DNA from: Streptomyces sp. NBC_00258
Lineage (GTDB): Bacteria > Actinomycetota > Actinomycetes > Streptomycetales > Streptomycetaceae
Assembly: GCF_036182465.1 (NCBI RefSeq)
Contig: NZ_CP108081.1
Coordinates: 10,602,001 to 10,666,000 of the forward strand
Direction: 5' to 3'
Length of the DNA stretch: 64,000 nt
Shown here: positions 45,007 to 53,177 of the stretch, in pieces
Numbering within the stretch: position 1 is the stretch's first letter
Layout: every line of letters begins with the position of its first letter
Program-made: the position numbers and the translations under genes
The notes under the pieces: model-generated
Database searches by the model: none
What the model was told of the DNA's origin: nothing
What the model saw: only the letters and a program-made list of their open reading frames with translations

Positions 45007-46371
45007 TCAGGAGTCGGTCGGCGCGGACGGGGGTGTGGTGGGGATCGGCTTGTCGAGCATGGTGCACACTGCGGCGTTCACCAGGGCCTGGTTGGCGGCG
45101 GCAGTCTCAGGCTTCGCGATGCCGAAGATGGTCGTGGTGAAGACCGAGACCGTGCGCCGGCCGGTGGCGTCGGTGTAGTCCTCGCTGGAGTAGCCCGGGA
45201 CCTGGCCGTTGTGGCCCCAGACAGTGCCACAAGGGGTGACCACCTTCTCCAGGCCGAGCCCGTAGCGGCGGTTGGGGATCTCGGCCTCCTCGGCGACGGT
45301 CGTCTTCATCTCCTTGAGCTGGGCGGGCGGCAGGAGCCTGCCGGACAGCAGTGCGCTGTCGAAGCGAGCCCAGTCCCGTGCGGTGGAGACCATGCCGCCG
45401 GCGGCCCACTGCGTGCTGGAGTTGATCCAGGTGGTGTCGACGTATCCCGCGGACCGGGCCGGGCCGGCGAACGCGGTACCGGCGGGCGCGTACGGGGGGA
45501 GCAGTGGGGCGATACGGTCGGCGTCCGGTTCGTAGCCGTGGGCCAGTGCGGGACTCTTTGCAGTGCCGGTGCCGGTGCCGGTGCCGGTGCCAATCTTGGT
45601 GTTGGGGCCCGTGGCCGTGCCCGTGCCGGTGGCCAGGTAGGTGTTCTTCAGGCGCAGCGGCTCTGCGATCCGCTGCTGGATCAGGTCGCCCAGGGTGTGT
45701 CCGGTCGCCTTCTCGGCGACGAGGCCGAGCGCGACGTAGTTGGTGTTGCTGTAGGTGTAGTCAGTGCCGGGCGCGAACAGCGGGTCGTGCCGGACTCCGG
45801 CGGCGATCAGCTCCCGGGGCGTCCACGCCCTGGAGTCCTGGCCGGTGAACGCCTTGAGCACGTCGGGGTCCTGTGTGTAGTTGAACAGGCCGCTGGTGTG
45901 GTTGAGCAGCATCCGCAGGGTGATCGCGGACCCGTTCGGGACGAGGCCGGGCAACCACTTCTCGACCGGGTCGGTCAGCTGGATCCGGTGTTCGGCGACC
46001 AGTTGGAGAACCACGGTGGCGACCATCGTCTTGGTGTTGGAGCCCATCCGGAACGCGTCGCTCGCGGCGAGCGTGTGGTCGGCCCTGGTCCAGGGCGCCT
46101 GCCGGGCGATCTCGATCACGTGCCCGTCGCCCTTGTCGACCCGTACGACAATGCCGGGAGCTCCGGCGTCCACGTCCTGCTGGGCGAGCTCTGCCAGTCG
46201 GGTCTCCTGGGCTGCCACCACGCCGGACCGTGCGGTGGTCGGGGTGCGGGCGGTGCCCTGCGCCGTGGCGGACGACTCGCAGGCCGTGAGCGTACCTGTC
46301 AGTGCCGTGGCCAGGGCCAGCATCAGGTATGCCCGCCGAGCGGGTCGCGGGTATGGGGTGTTGCGGGGCAT
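45007..46371 (-). CDS. Lipoprotein serine hydrolase (beta-lactamase/DD-peptidase family)
   Basis: 454 residues, ATG 46371 after AGGAGGACACC. Lipobox-like LTGTLTAC. Class C/DD-carboxypeptidase motifs: SxxK in FRMGSNTKTMVATVV, YxN in YTYSNTNYVALG and HxG in VWGHNGQVPGYSS. A low-complexity Gly-Thr run (TKIGTGTGTGTGT) is encoded by hexanucleotide repeats near 45570-45595 and may vary in length. It acts outside the membrane on cell-wall peptides, esters or beta-lactams. Confidence 0.9.
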   Translation of the reverse strand: MPRNTPYPRPARRAYLMLALATALTGTLTACESSATAQGTARTPTTARSGVVAAQETRLAELAQQDVDAGAPGIVVRVDKGDGHVIEIARQAPWTRADHTLAASDAFRMGSNTKTMVATVVLQLVAEHRIQLTDPVEKWLPGLVPNGSAITLRMLLNHTSGLFNYTQDPDVLKAFTGQDSRAWTPRELIAAGVRHDPLFAPGTDYTYSNTNYVALGLVAEKATGHTLGDLIQQRIAEPLRLKNTYLATGTGTATGPNTKIGTGTGTGTGTAKSPALAHGYEPDADRIAPLLPPYAPAGTAFAGPARSAGYVDTTWINSSTQWAAGGMVSTARDWARFDSALLSGRLLPPAQLKEMKTTVAEEAEIPNRRYGLGLEKVVTPCGTVWGHNGQVPGYSSEDYTDATGRRTVSVFTTTIFGIAKPETAAANQALVNAAVCTMLDKPIPTTPPSAPTDS

Positions 46372-46384
46372 GAGGTGTCCTCCT

Positions 46385-46424
46385 GGGCATTGGGGCATTG
46401 GGACATGGGGCATTGGGGCGTGGG
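46385..46424. repeat. Short GGGCATTG-type tandem repeats
   Basis: About five imperfect copies of GGGGCATT/GGGACATG lie just upstream of the serine-hydrolase ribosome site, within the promoter or leader. Confidence 0.6.
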
Positions 46425-46694
46425 CGGATCGAACGCGGGGTGTGAGGCGTGGGGCCCGGGACGACCGGGTCGTGCGAGGACCGCATCCCTGTGAGGTCTG
46501 CCGCACCACACTTTCCGACCGCTCCAGCCTCCCGGCCACGGGGACGAGGAACACGGGTGCTGGGCCCCTGCGATGGTGGACATAACCCCAGTGCGCGGAC
46601 TCGGGGCGGCCGGTCATCATCAACTTCTGGCCCGTGATGGTGGCCTGGCGTCGGCCGGTCGGTCGACGCGGCACCCATGCACGAACGATGGACC

Positions 46695-46736
46695 GACGCA
46701 CGACGCACGACGCACGACGCACGACGCACGACGCAC
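46695..46736. repeat. Six exact tandem copies of GACGCAC
   Basis: Heptamer array 32 nt before the histidine-kinase start, followed by one more separated copy at 46748-46754. It is upstream of the chosen start; in the longer frame it would encode THDARRT-like repeats. Confidence 0.9.
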
Positions 46737-46768
46737 GACGATCGGCCGACGCACGACGATGGAGCGCG

Positions 46769-48124
46769 ATGACTTACTCCGGCGAGCGCCACTCTCCCCG
46801 TGGCACACGGCAGTTGGGGGAACGACCGGCGACCGGCGTCGCCCCGCGCTCCCGTCTCGCTCTGCGTGCCGGTCTCGCCCAGCGGGTGAGCCTGTTGGGC
46901 TGGTCGCTGGTACTGCTGCTCGGCGCGGTCCTGGGTTTCGGCCTGGCCACGCTCTGGATCACCTCGGTGTCGGTCGTCGCGCTCGGGGTCGGCATCCCGC
47001 TGGCCCTGCTCTCGACCGTCCTGGTGCGCTGGTTCGCCGACCTGCACCGCCAGTGGGCCGCCGACCGACTCGGTGAACCAGTGGCCCGGCCCTACTCGCC
47101 GACACCCGACGGCGGTTGGCCGGTACGGCTGTGGGCGATCCTGCGTGACCCGGCGACCTGGCGGGACTGGGCCTGGCTGGTGGCCAACTCGATCACCGGG
47201 TGGTTCACGTACGGGCTGTCGTTCCTGTTCTTCCTCTGCGGCGTCTTCTACCTGAGCTATCCGCTGCTGTACGAGCTGACCCCGCCTCAGGTGTTCCGCA
47301 CGCCGCTGGGCAACGGCTTTCGTCTGGACAGCGTCCGGGATTCGTTTGCGCTGGTTCCTCTCGGCCCGGTGTTCCTCCTGCTCTGGTACACCACCGCCGT
47401 ACGGCTGGCGAACCTCAACGCCCTGGTGATCCGCTCCCTGCTGGCGCCCACAGCGCAGGCACAACTACGGGCCCGCGTCGCGCAGTTGGCCGCCTCGCGG
47501 GCCGAGAGCGTGGACGCCCGGGCGGGCGAACTGCGCCGGATCGAACGGGACCTGCACGACGGCGCACAGGCCCGACTGGTGTCGCTCGGCATGAGCCTGG
47601 GACTGGCCGAACAACTCCTGCCCGACGATCCGCAGGCCGTCCAGCAGCTGCTGGCCGAGGCCCGCGCGTCGACGTCCACCGCGCTGGCCGAACTGCGGGA
47701 CCTGGTACGCGGCATCCATCCGCCGGTGCTCGCGGACCGAGGCCTGGACGGCGCCCTGCAGGCCCTGGCCCTGGCCAACCCGATACCGACGACGGTGGTC
47801 ACCCGCCTGCCCGGACGGTTGCCCGCGCCGGTCGAGTCCGCGGCCTACTTCGCCGTAGCCGAGGTACTGACCAACGCCATCAAGCACGCCCGGGCCCAAC
47901 GCATCGAGATCGCCGTGGAGTTCACGCCCCACCCGGGCACGACGGCCGGGTTGTTGACGATGCGGGTGTCCGACGACGGCCACGGCGGAGCCCGTCCCGA
48001 CGGCGGCACCGGCCTGAGGGGCATCGCGCGCCGCCTGGCGGCCTTCGACGGCACCCTGACCGCCGACAGTCCGCCCGGCGGACCCACCGAGATAAGGATG
48101 TCGCTGCCGTGCGCGTCGTCATAG
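46769..48124 (+). CDS. Sensor histidine kinase (NarL-partner type)
   Basis: 451 residues from ATG 46769 (GGAGCGCG). Four membrane segments in the first half (about 33-52, 58-80, 145-170 and 205-228), without a large exterior sensor. The dimer/phospho-acceptor box is LRRIERDLHDGAQARLVSLG (HisKA_3). The ATPase part has EVLTNAIKHA (N box) and SDDGHGGA then GGTGLRGIARRLAAFDG (G boxes). It overlaps its response regulator by 16 nt. Signal probably sensed in the membrane. Confidence 0.93.
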   Translation: MTYSGERHSPRGTRQLGERPATGVAPRSRLALRAGLAQRVSLLGWSLVLLLGAVLGFGLATLWITSVSVVALGVGIPLALLSTVLVRWFADLHRQWAADRLGEPVARPYSPTPDGGWPVRLWAILRDPATWRDWAWLVANSITGWFTYGLSFLFFLCGVFYLSYPLLYELTPPQVFRTPLGNGFRLDSVRDSFALVPLGPVFLLLWYTTAVRLANLNALVIRSLLAPTAQAQLRARVAQLAASRAESVDARAGELRRIERDLHDGAQARLVSLGMSLGLAEQLLPDDPQAVQQLLAEARASTSTALAELRDLVRGIHPPVLADRGLDGALQALALANPIPTTVVTRLPGRLPAPVESAAYFAVAEVLTNAIKHARAQRIEIAVEFTPHPGTTAGLLTMRVSDDGHGGARPDGGTGLRGIARRLAAFDGTLTADSPPGGPTEIRMSLPCASS

Positions 48125-48753
48125 CCGAGGACCTCGCCCTGCTCCGCGAGGGCCTGATCAGGATCTTCCACGCCAACGGCTTCGAGGTCGTCGACGCCGT
48201 CGACAACGGCCCTTCTCTGATCAGTGCGCTGACGACCCACCGGCCCGACGTGGCGGTCGTCGACGTGCGGCTGCCCCCGACCTTCACCGACGAGGGCCTG
48301 CGCGCCGCGATCGACGTACGCAAGCAGATCCCCGGCCTGCCCGTCGTGGTGCTCTCGCAGTACGTCGAGCAGCTGTACGCGAGGGAGTTGATGTCGGACC
48401 GCGCCGGGGCGGTGGGCTATCTGCTGAAGGACCGGGTCATGGCCGTCGGCCAGTTCGTCGCCAACGTCCGGCAGGTCGCCGCCGGCAGCACGGTCATGGA
48501 TCCCGACGTGGTCGCCGCCCTCCTCACCCACCACTCGGCGGACCCCCTTCTGCTGGAGCTGACCCCGCGGGAGCACGAGGTGCTCTCGCTGATGGCCCAG
48601 GGCCGCTCCAACGCCGCCATCGCCGGCCGGATGTTCGTCAGCGAGAAGACCGTCAGCAAACACAGCTACAACATCTTCACCAAACTCGGACTCGAACCGT
48701 CCGAGGACGACAACCGCCGGATCCTGGCAGTCCTCGCCTATCTGGAAGGCTGA
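48109..48753 (+). CDS. NarL/FixJ-family response regulator
   Basis: 214 residues from GTG 48109 (AAGGATG). Receiver: VRVVIAEDLALLREGL, phospho-accepting Asp in VAVVDVRLPP, Lys in GYLLKDRV. C-terminal LuxR-type HTH: LTPREHEVLSLMAQGRSNAA then VSEKTVSKHSYNIFTKLGL. Works with the preceding kinase; targets unknown. Confidence 0.94.
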   Translation: MRVVIAEDLALLREGLIRIFHANGFEVVDAVDNGPSLISALTTHRPDVAVVDVRLPPTFTDEGLRAAIDVRKQIPGLPVVVLSQYVEQLYARELMSDRAGAVGYLLKDRVMAVGQFVANVRQVAAGSTVMDPDVVAALLTHHSADPLLLELTPREHEVLSLMAQGRSNAAIAGRMFVSEKTVSKHSYNIFTKLGLEPSEDDNRRILAVLAYLEG

Positions 48754-49123
48754 GCCGCCAGGCCCTGCATGACCGAGTGGCCAAGATCCGTACTGTGCAC
48801 CAGTTTGCTGATCCCAATCCAGTTCGGCGTATTCATGGTGCCTGTCGTCTCGCGGTTCCGGTCGCCTCGCAGGCGAAGGTCAGGCCATGACAAACGCCTT
48901 GGCCGCCTATCCGTAGTCGGGCCGGACGGCGAGGAGACGGCCGAAAATGTGCAGCCGAGGAATTCGACGGCGGACAGGTCCGGTACGAGCGCTCCGCCAG
49001 CAGTTACGGATGCATGTCACAGCGGGGCAACAGAATCGCCGGAGCGGGCTGAAAGGCTTTGACGGGGGCACTCGGCTCTCTGCGGCACCGATGGGTGCCA
49101 CTCCCCGAAGGAAAGAGAAAACC
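48754..49123. other. Intergenic stretch without a gene
   Basis: 370 nt with no supported gene apart from the leader of the small peptide (GAAGGAAAG at its right end). Confidence 0.5.
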
Positions 49124-49198
49124 GTGTACATAGGTCTGGGTACCGTCGTCGTCATCATTGTCATCATCGCTGTCGTCATGATTCTGCGCCGCCGCTGA
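49124..49198 (+). CDS. 24-residue membrane peptide
   Basis: GTG 49124 follows GAAGGAAAGAGAAAA. The product is VYIGLGTVVVIIVIIAVVM then ILRRR: one short membrane helix with a basic end. Very short proteins of this pattern recur in Streptomyces. Possible roles are membrane regulator or type I toxin; no antisense RNA is evident. Confidence 0.55.
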   Translation: MYIGLGTVVVIIVIIAVVMILRRR

Positions 49199-49420
49199 CG
49201 CGTGCCCCTCGTGCCACACGATCAGCCTTGACCACAGCCCGCCCCGGATTCCCTTCCCCTGGATGCCCGGGCGGGCGTGGCCACGATCGGTGGAGGACAG
49301 TGGTGGTGCTGCGAGAACCGCGCGGCCTGCTCATTGCGTCGACCCGTGCACACGCCGTCGGCCTCACTGCGCACGACGACGGGCCGACCGCCCGTCATGT
49401 CATGGAGCGACCGGGGACGG

Positions 49421-49789
49421 TCAGGTCTGCTTCTCCATGCTGATGGCCTTACGGAGTTCCTCGCTCGCGGCTCCCGGTTCCTCCCGCCGGATCTCCAGCA
49501 ACGCGGCGGCGATGGCGTCGAGTTTGCGCTGGATGGCGTGCTCGGCGCGCCGCTCGGAGTTCTTCAGCAGTGCCAGGAGCAGCAGTGACACGGCGGACAT
49601 CGCCTCGCCCACCACCAGCAGCCACTGCGTGGGCAGCTTCAGCGCGTGCGCGGTGATCGCGGCGGCGACCAGAACGAGGCACACACCGAAGAAGGCGGGG
49701 GAGCTGGTGAAGTTCGAGGCGTGTTCCGCCAGCCTCGTGAACCGGCCCTGTCGGTCGCCGTCACGGTGGGCGGGGTGCTGAGGTGCCAT
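49421..49789 (-). CDS. Low-affinity iron permease-like small membrane protein
   Basis: 122 residues from ATG 49789. FTRLAEHASNFTSSPAFFGV begins the family block, with two membrane helices (about 33-52 and 60-80) and KNSERRAEHAIQRKLDAIAA after them. This is the bacterial short form related to yeast Fet4. Whether it carries iron is not established. Confidence 0.75.
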   Translation of the reverse strand: MAPQHPAHRDGDRQGRFTRLAEHASNFTSSPAFFGVCLVLVAAAITAHALKLPTQWLLVVGEAMSAVSLLLLALLKNSERRAEHAIQRKLDAIAAALLEIRREEPGAASEELRKAISMEKQT

Positions 49790-49806
49790 GAGATCGCCGG
49801 CCGTTT

Positions 49807-50223
49807 TCACGAGGCCGGCCGGTCGGCGGGCGCGCCCAGGGACCAGCCGGAGACATCCCCGAGCCGTCCGCGCCACAGGGGAGCCGTCGTGGTCCCCGGC
49901 ACGGACAGGAACGTGACGTCGATCAGGTGGATGAACGAGTGCAGTCCGTCGCCGGTATCCGGCTCCGTCTGTTTCAGGGCGGATCGGACGGTGTGCGCCA
50001 GATGTGCCATGTGGTCGGCGCGGTCCTGCGCTCCGGTGGCCGCCGACACCGTGGTCTCCCAACGGTCGGCCCACGTGCGGGACCCGACCAGACTGCCTGC
50101 GACGATCCCGCCGGGCGTGGTCAGACAGATCTTCAGGCTGGCATCGGGCTGCGCGTCGACCAGCCGCAGCAGGATCTCCAGATACGCGTCGACCGTCGGA
50201 GGGGCGGCGCCGTGTTCACTCAC
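49807..50223 (-). CDS. GvpU-like protein
   Basis: 138 residues, GTG 50223 after AAAGGAC. VDAYLEILLRLVDAQPDASL, ICLTTPGGIVAGSLVGSRTW, HSFIHLIDVTFLSVPG and LWRGRLGDVSGWSLGAP follow the spacing of gas-vesicle accessory protein GvpU (FIHL ... WRG+ ... V.G..LG). No gvpA or other gas-vesicle gene is near. Call by pattern memory. Confidence 0.5.
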   Translation of the reverse strand: MSEHGAAPPTVDAYLEILLRLVDAQPDASLKICLTTPGGIVAGSLVGSRTWADRWETTVSAATGAQDRADHMAHLAHTVRSALKQTEPDTGDGLHSFIHLIDVTFLSVPGTTTAPLWRGRLGDVSGWSLGAPADRPAS

Positions 50224-50817
50224 CACAAGTCCTTTCTGATACGTACTCCCGGGCCCAGGCGGACTTCGGGCCCTGTGACCAGGGGCTGTCGGGAGGGTGG
50301 GTGTCCGCCCGGCCACTGGTTCGGGTGAGACACGTGTGCCCGTTCACGTCGTCTGTATGTGACCGGCAGCGTCCTGGGCCGCCCGAAAAGCCTCGTGACC
50401 GACCACGAACGCGGCCCTCAAACCTGTTTGTCGGTTACGGGTTCTCCGTTGGTCCAAGTCGACTGAATCGGCTCGCTCGCACATCCGAAGAACAGATAGG
50501 GCTTCAGGGTATTTGAACGCATGACGGTTTGGATTCAGGGCACACGGTTTTCCGGAGTTCCGGAGGCGGCAAGCGAGGCCGCTGGTGCCGCTGGTATTTG
50601 AAGGCAGAGGTATTTCATGGCGGGGACGTCTGTTGTCCAGCGCCGGGGCGACGCCTCCGTCAGGCCTGGAGCCCGATCCCGCTCGCATTCCTGCACTGCG
50701 CGAACCCGGTGATGGTTACCGTCGAGAACGGTGGGCACTCGGGGCGAGAAGAATTCAAGAGGCAGCGGTCGCGATGACTTATTCGGCCGTGAAGCAATTG
50801 ATGAAGGAGATGTATTC
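50224..50817. other. Intergenic stretch without a gene
   Basis: About 590 nt, the longest unexplained gap of this part. It holds two copies of GGTATTTGAA (about 50508 and 50593) and the AAGGAG site of the next gene. No ORF is convincing. Confidence 0.5.
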
Positions 50818-51168
50818 GTGAGTGCGGACATGTGGGGCTACCTGCCCGCCACCGGCTACACCGCCGGCAGCAGTCTGATCGGTTACAAGGTCGAGGCGAC
50901 GGACGGGAGCATCGGCAAGGTCGACAAGCACTCCGACGACGTGGGAGCGTCCCACCTCGTGGTCGACACCGGGGTGTGGATCTTCGGCAAGCACGTCCTG
51001 ATTCCTGCCGGCCTCGTCAGCGGCATCGACACGGCCGAGGAGAGGATCTACGTCGACCGGACCAAGGAGCAGATCAAGAACGCTCCCGAGTTCGACAAGG
51101 ACAAGCACACCGGGGACGCGGGCTACCGCGAGGAGCTCGGTGGCTACTACGGCGGACACCGGGCGTGA
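50818..51168 (+). CDS. PRC-barrel domain protein
   Basis: 116 residues, GTG 50818 after AAGGAG. MWGYLPATGYTAGSSLIGYK, VEATDGSIGKVDKHSDDVGA, HLVVDTGVWIFGKHVLIPAG and an acidic/His tail match stress-type PRC-barrel proteins. Related in fold, not closely in sequence, to the one at 41175. Confidence 0.8.
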   Translation: MSADMWGYLPATGYTAGSSLIGYKVEATDGSIGKVDKHSDDVGASHLVVDTGVWIFGKHVLIPAGLVSGIDTAEERIYVDRTKEQIKNAPEFDKDKHTGDAGYREELGGYYGGHRA

Positions 51169-51350
51169 GGCCTGGTTGTCCGAACGGCCTTCGCGGGTCA
51201 TCGCCGGCAGAGGTTTCCGGCGATGGCCCACAGGGGGCGCGGGAGGTGGGGGTCCGCGAGGAGCACCCTTTCCGGTGGCGGTCATGCCTGTACAGGCGTT
51301 CCGCGGCCGGCCGGAGTCCGCTGCGGGAGGCCGGTGCAAGGGTATAGAAA

Positions 51351-51373
51351 CTGACGACTCGTCAGGTTACGCT
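51351..51373. promoter_or_regulatory. Palindromic operator with probable leaderless promoter
   Basis: CTGACGA-C-TCGTCAG is a perfect 15-bp palindrome (51351-51365). Just after it TACGCT (51368-51373) fits a TANNNT -10 box ending six nt before the ATG at 51380, the spacing expected for leaderless transcripts. There is no ribosome site there. Confidence 0.55.
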
Positions 51374-51379
51374 CCGCGC

Positions 51380-52498
51380 ATGATTTCCACGGTGGTCTGG
51401 GGTACCGGAAATGTCGGCCGTGCGGCGATCCGTGCGGTCGACGCGCATCCGGCGCTCGATCTCACGGCGGTACTGGTCCACAGTCCCGGGAAGATCGGCC
51501 GTGACGCGGGTGAACTCGCGGGCCTGGACCGGGTTCTGGGTGTCGCGGCGACGGACGATGCCGCCGCGGTGCTGACAGCGGGGCCGGGGGCGGTTGTGTA
51601 TGCGGCGTCGGGTGACATCCGGCCCGACGAGGCACTGACCGACATCGGCGCGGCGATCCGGGCGGGTGCGGTGGTCGTCACTCCGTCGCTGTATCCGCTC
51701 TACGACCAGCGCAACGCCCCGCCCGAGTTCCGCGACCCCGTGCTCGCGGCGATCGCGGGCGGTGGCGGGTCGCTGTTCGTGTCCGGTGTCGATCCGGGAT
51801 GGGGCAATGACGTACTGCCCCTGCTGATGAGCGGACTCGGCACGGTCGTCGACGCCATCCGCTGTCAGGAGATCTTCGACTACTCCACGTACGAGCAGGA
51901 GGAGTCGGTCAGGCATCTGATCGGCATGGGCCATCCCATGGACTACCAGCCGCTGATGCTCGCACCGTCGATCCCGACCATGGTGTGGGGCGGTCAGATA
52001 CGGCTGATGGCCAGGGCCCTCGGCGTCGAACTCGACGAGATCCGCGAGACCCTGCAGCGACGCGCGCTCGACACCACGGTGAGCACCCGGACCATGGGTG
52101 ACTTCGAGGCCGGCACCCAGGGCGCCGTGCGGTTCGAGGTACAGGGCATCGTGAAGGGCGAACCCCGCCTGGTCATCGAGCACATCACCCGCATCCACCC
52201 GAGCTGCGCCCCGGACTGGCCGTCACCGCCCAACGGCGACGGAGCACACCGCGTGATCATCGAGGGCCGCCCGCGCATCGAGATCACCGTCGAGGCCACC
52301 GACGAGGGCGACAACCGCTCCGCCGGCGGGAACGCCACCGCTGTCGGCCGTCTCGTCGGAGCCATCGACTGGCTCGTGGACGCGGAGCCCGGACTCTACG
52401 ACGCTCTCGACGTTCCGCTGCGCCCGGCGGTCGGCAGACTCGGCGCGCCTCCACCGATCGGAGCACCCGCGCCGATCGGAGCACTCGGAACCAAGTGA
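51380..52498 (+). CDS. Dihydrodipicolinate-reductase-like NAD(P)-dependent dehydrogenase
   Basis: 372 residues from ATG 51380. A Rossmann start STVVWGTGNVGRAAIRAV, then VVYAASGDIRPDEAL, VTPSLYPLYDQ and FVSGVDPGWGNDVLPLLMSG. It is the family annotated as dihydrodipicolinate-reductase-like or 2,4-diaminopentanoate-dehydrogenase-like. True substrates in actinobacteria are largely unknown, and the lysine pathway is unlikely here. Probably in one transcript with the AhpD-like gene 86 nt downstream. Confidence 0.75.
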   Translation: MISTVVWGTGNVGRAAIRAVDAHPALDLTAVLVHSPGKIGRDAGELAGLDRVLGVAATDDAAAVLTAGPGAVVYAASGDIRPDEALTDIGAAIRAGAVVVTPSLYPLYDQRNAPPEFRDPVLAAIAGGGGSLFVSGVDPGWGNDVLPLLMSGLGTVVDAIRCQEIFDYSTYEQEESVRHLIGMGHPMDYQPLMLAPSIPTMVWGGQIRLMARALGVELDEIRETLQRRALDTTVSTRTMGDFEAGTQGAVRFEVQGIVKGEPRLVIEHITRIHPSCAPDWPSPPNGDGAHRVIIEGRPRIEITVEATDEGDNRSAGGNATAVGRLVGAIDWLVDAEPGLYDALDVPLRPAVGRLGAPPPIGAPAPIGALGTK

Positions 52499-52584
52499 CA
52501 TCGACGCCGGCACCCCCTGTCGGCACCCCAAGGACGCGCCTGCGGCCCCGGCCGAGGCCGGGAACGTGGACGAAGGAGTCCCGG

Positions 52585-53064
52585 ATGAACGTCGACATCC
52601 CCGAGGGCAAGGACCCGATCGAGTACGTGTGGGGCGACATGGTCCCCGGCATCGGGCCCGCCGCCGCGAACTTCTCACTGGCCGTCTACGCCCACACGAC
52701 CCTGGGACTGCGCGAGTTCGAGGCCGCACGGCTTCGGATCGCGCAGATCAACGGCTGCCTCTTCTGCCTCGACTGGCGGACCGAACGGGACGGCCACAAG
52801 GTCGAGGACGACTTCCCCGACGCCGTCGAGCACTGGCGCACGACCGACGCCTTCGACGACCGCACCCGCCTGGCCGCCGAATACGCCGACCGCTACGCCC
52901 TGGACCACCACGGCCTCGACGAGGAGTTCTGGGACCGGATGACCACGCACTACAGCCAGACCGAGATCGTCGAACTGACCATGAGCCTCGGCTCCTGGCT
53001 CGCCTTCGGCCGACTCAACCGTGTCCTGGGACTCGATGCCATGTGCGTACTGCCGGGGCACTGA
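52585..53064 (+). CDS. Carboxymuconolactone decarboxylase/AhpD-like protein
   Basis: 159 residues, ATG 52585 after AAGGAG. The AhpD-like helix bundle has the redox pair in INGCLFCLDWRTERDG (CxxC) and REFEAARLRIAQ before it. Such proteins act as alkylhydroperoxidases or decarboxylases. It ends just before a strong terminator. Confidence 0.85.
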   Translation: MNVDIPEGKDPIEYVWGDMVPGIGPAAANFSLAVYAHTTLGLREFEAARLRIAQINGCLFCLDWRTERDGHKVEDDFPDAVEHWRTTDAFDDRTRLAAEYADRYALDHHGLDEEFWDRMTTHYSQTEIVELTMSLGSWLAFGRLNRVLGLDAMCVLPGH

Positions 53065-53071
53065 ACCGGTC

Positions 53072-53102
53072 CGGGGCCGCCCGGCAGGGCCGGGCGGCCC
53101 CG
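53072..53102. terminator. 14-bp perfect hairpin between convergent genes
   Basis: CGGGGCCGCCCGGC (53072-53085), loop AGG, GCCGGGCGGCCCCG (53089-53102). It can serve both the AhpD-like gene and the cholesterol oxidase gene. Confidence 0.75.
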
Positions 53103-53177
53103 ATCTCGTCCCCCTCTCGTCCGCCTTCCGGGACGGGGTGCGTTCGTCTCCGCGCCGTGCACGCGCTCGGGTCGCCG

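Noticed and set aside
44824..46494. 556-codon plus-strand frame
   Set aside because: Shadow of the serine hydrolase, which has SxxK, YxN and HxG motifs and a strong ribosome site.
46695..46754. CRISPR-like array
   Set aside because: Seven-nucleotide head-to-tail repeats with no spacers; a simple tandem repeat.
46634..46768. Longer N-terminus for the histidine kinase
   Set aside because: It would translate the heptamer array and has no ribosome site; ATG 46769 has GGAGCGCG at the right distance.
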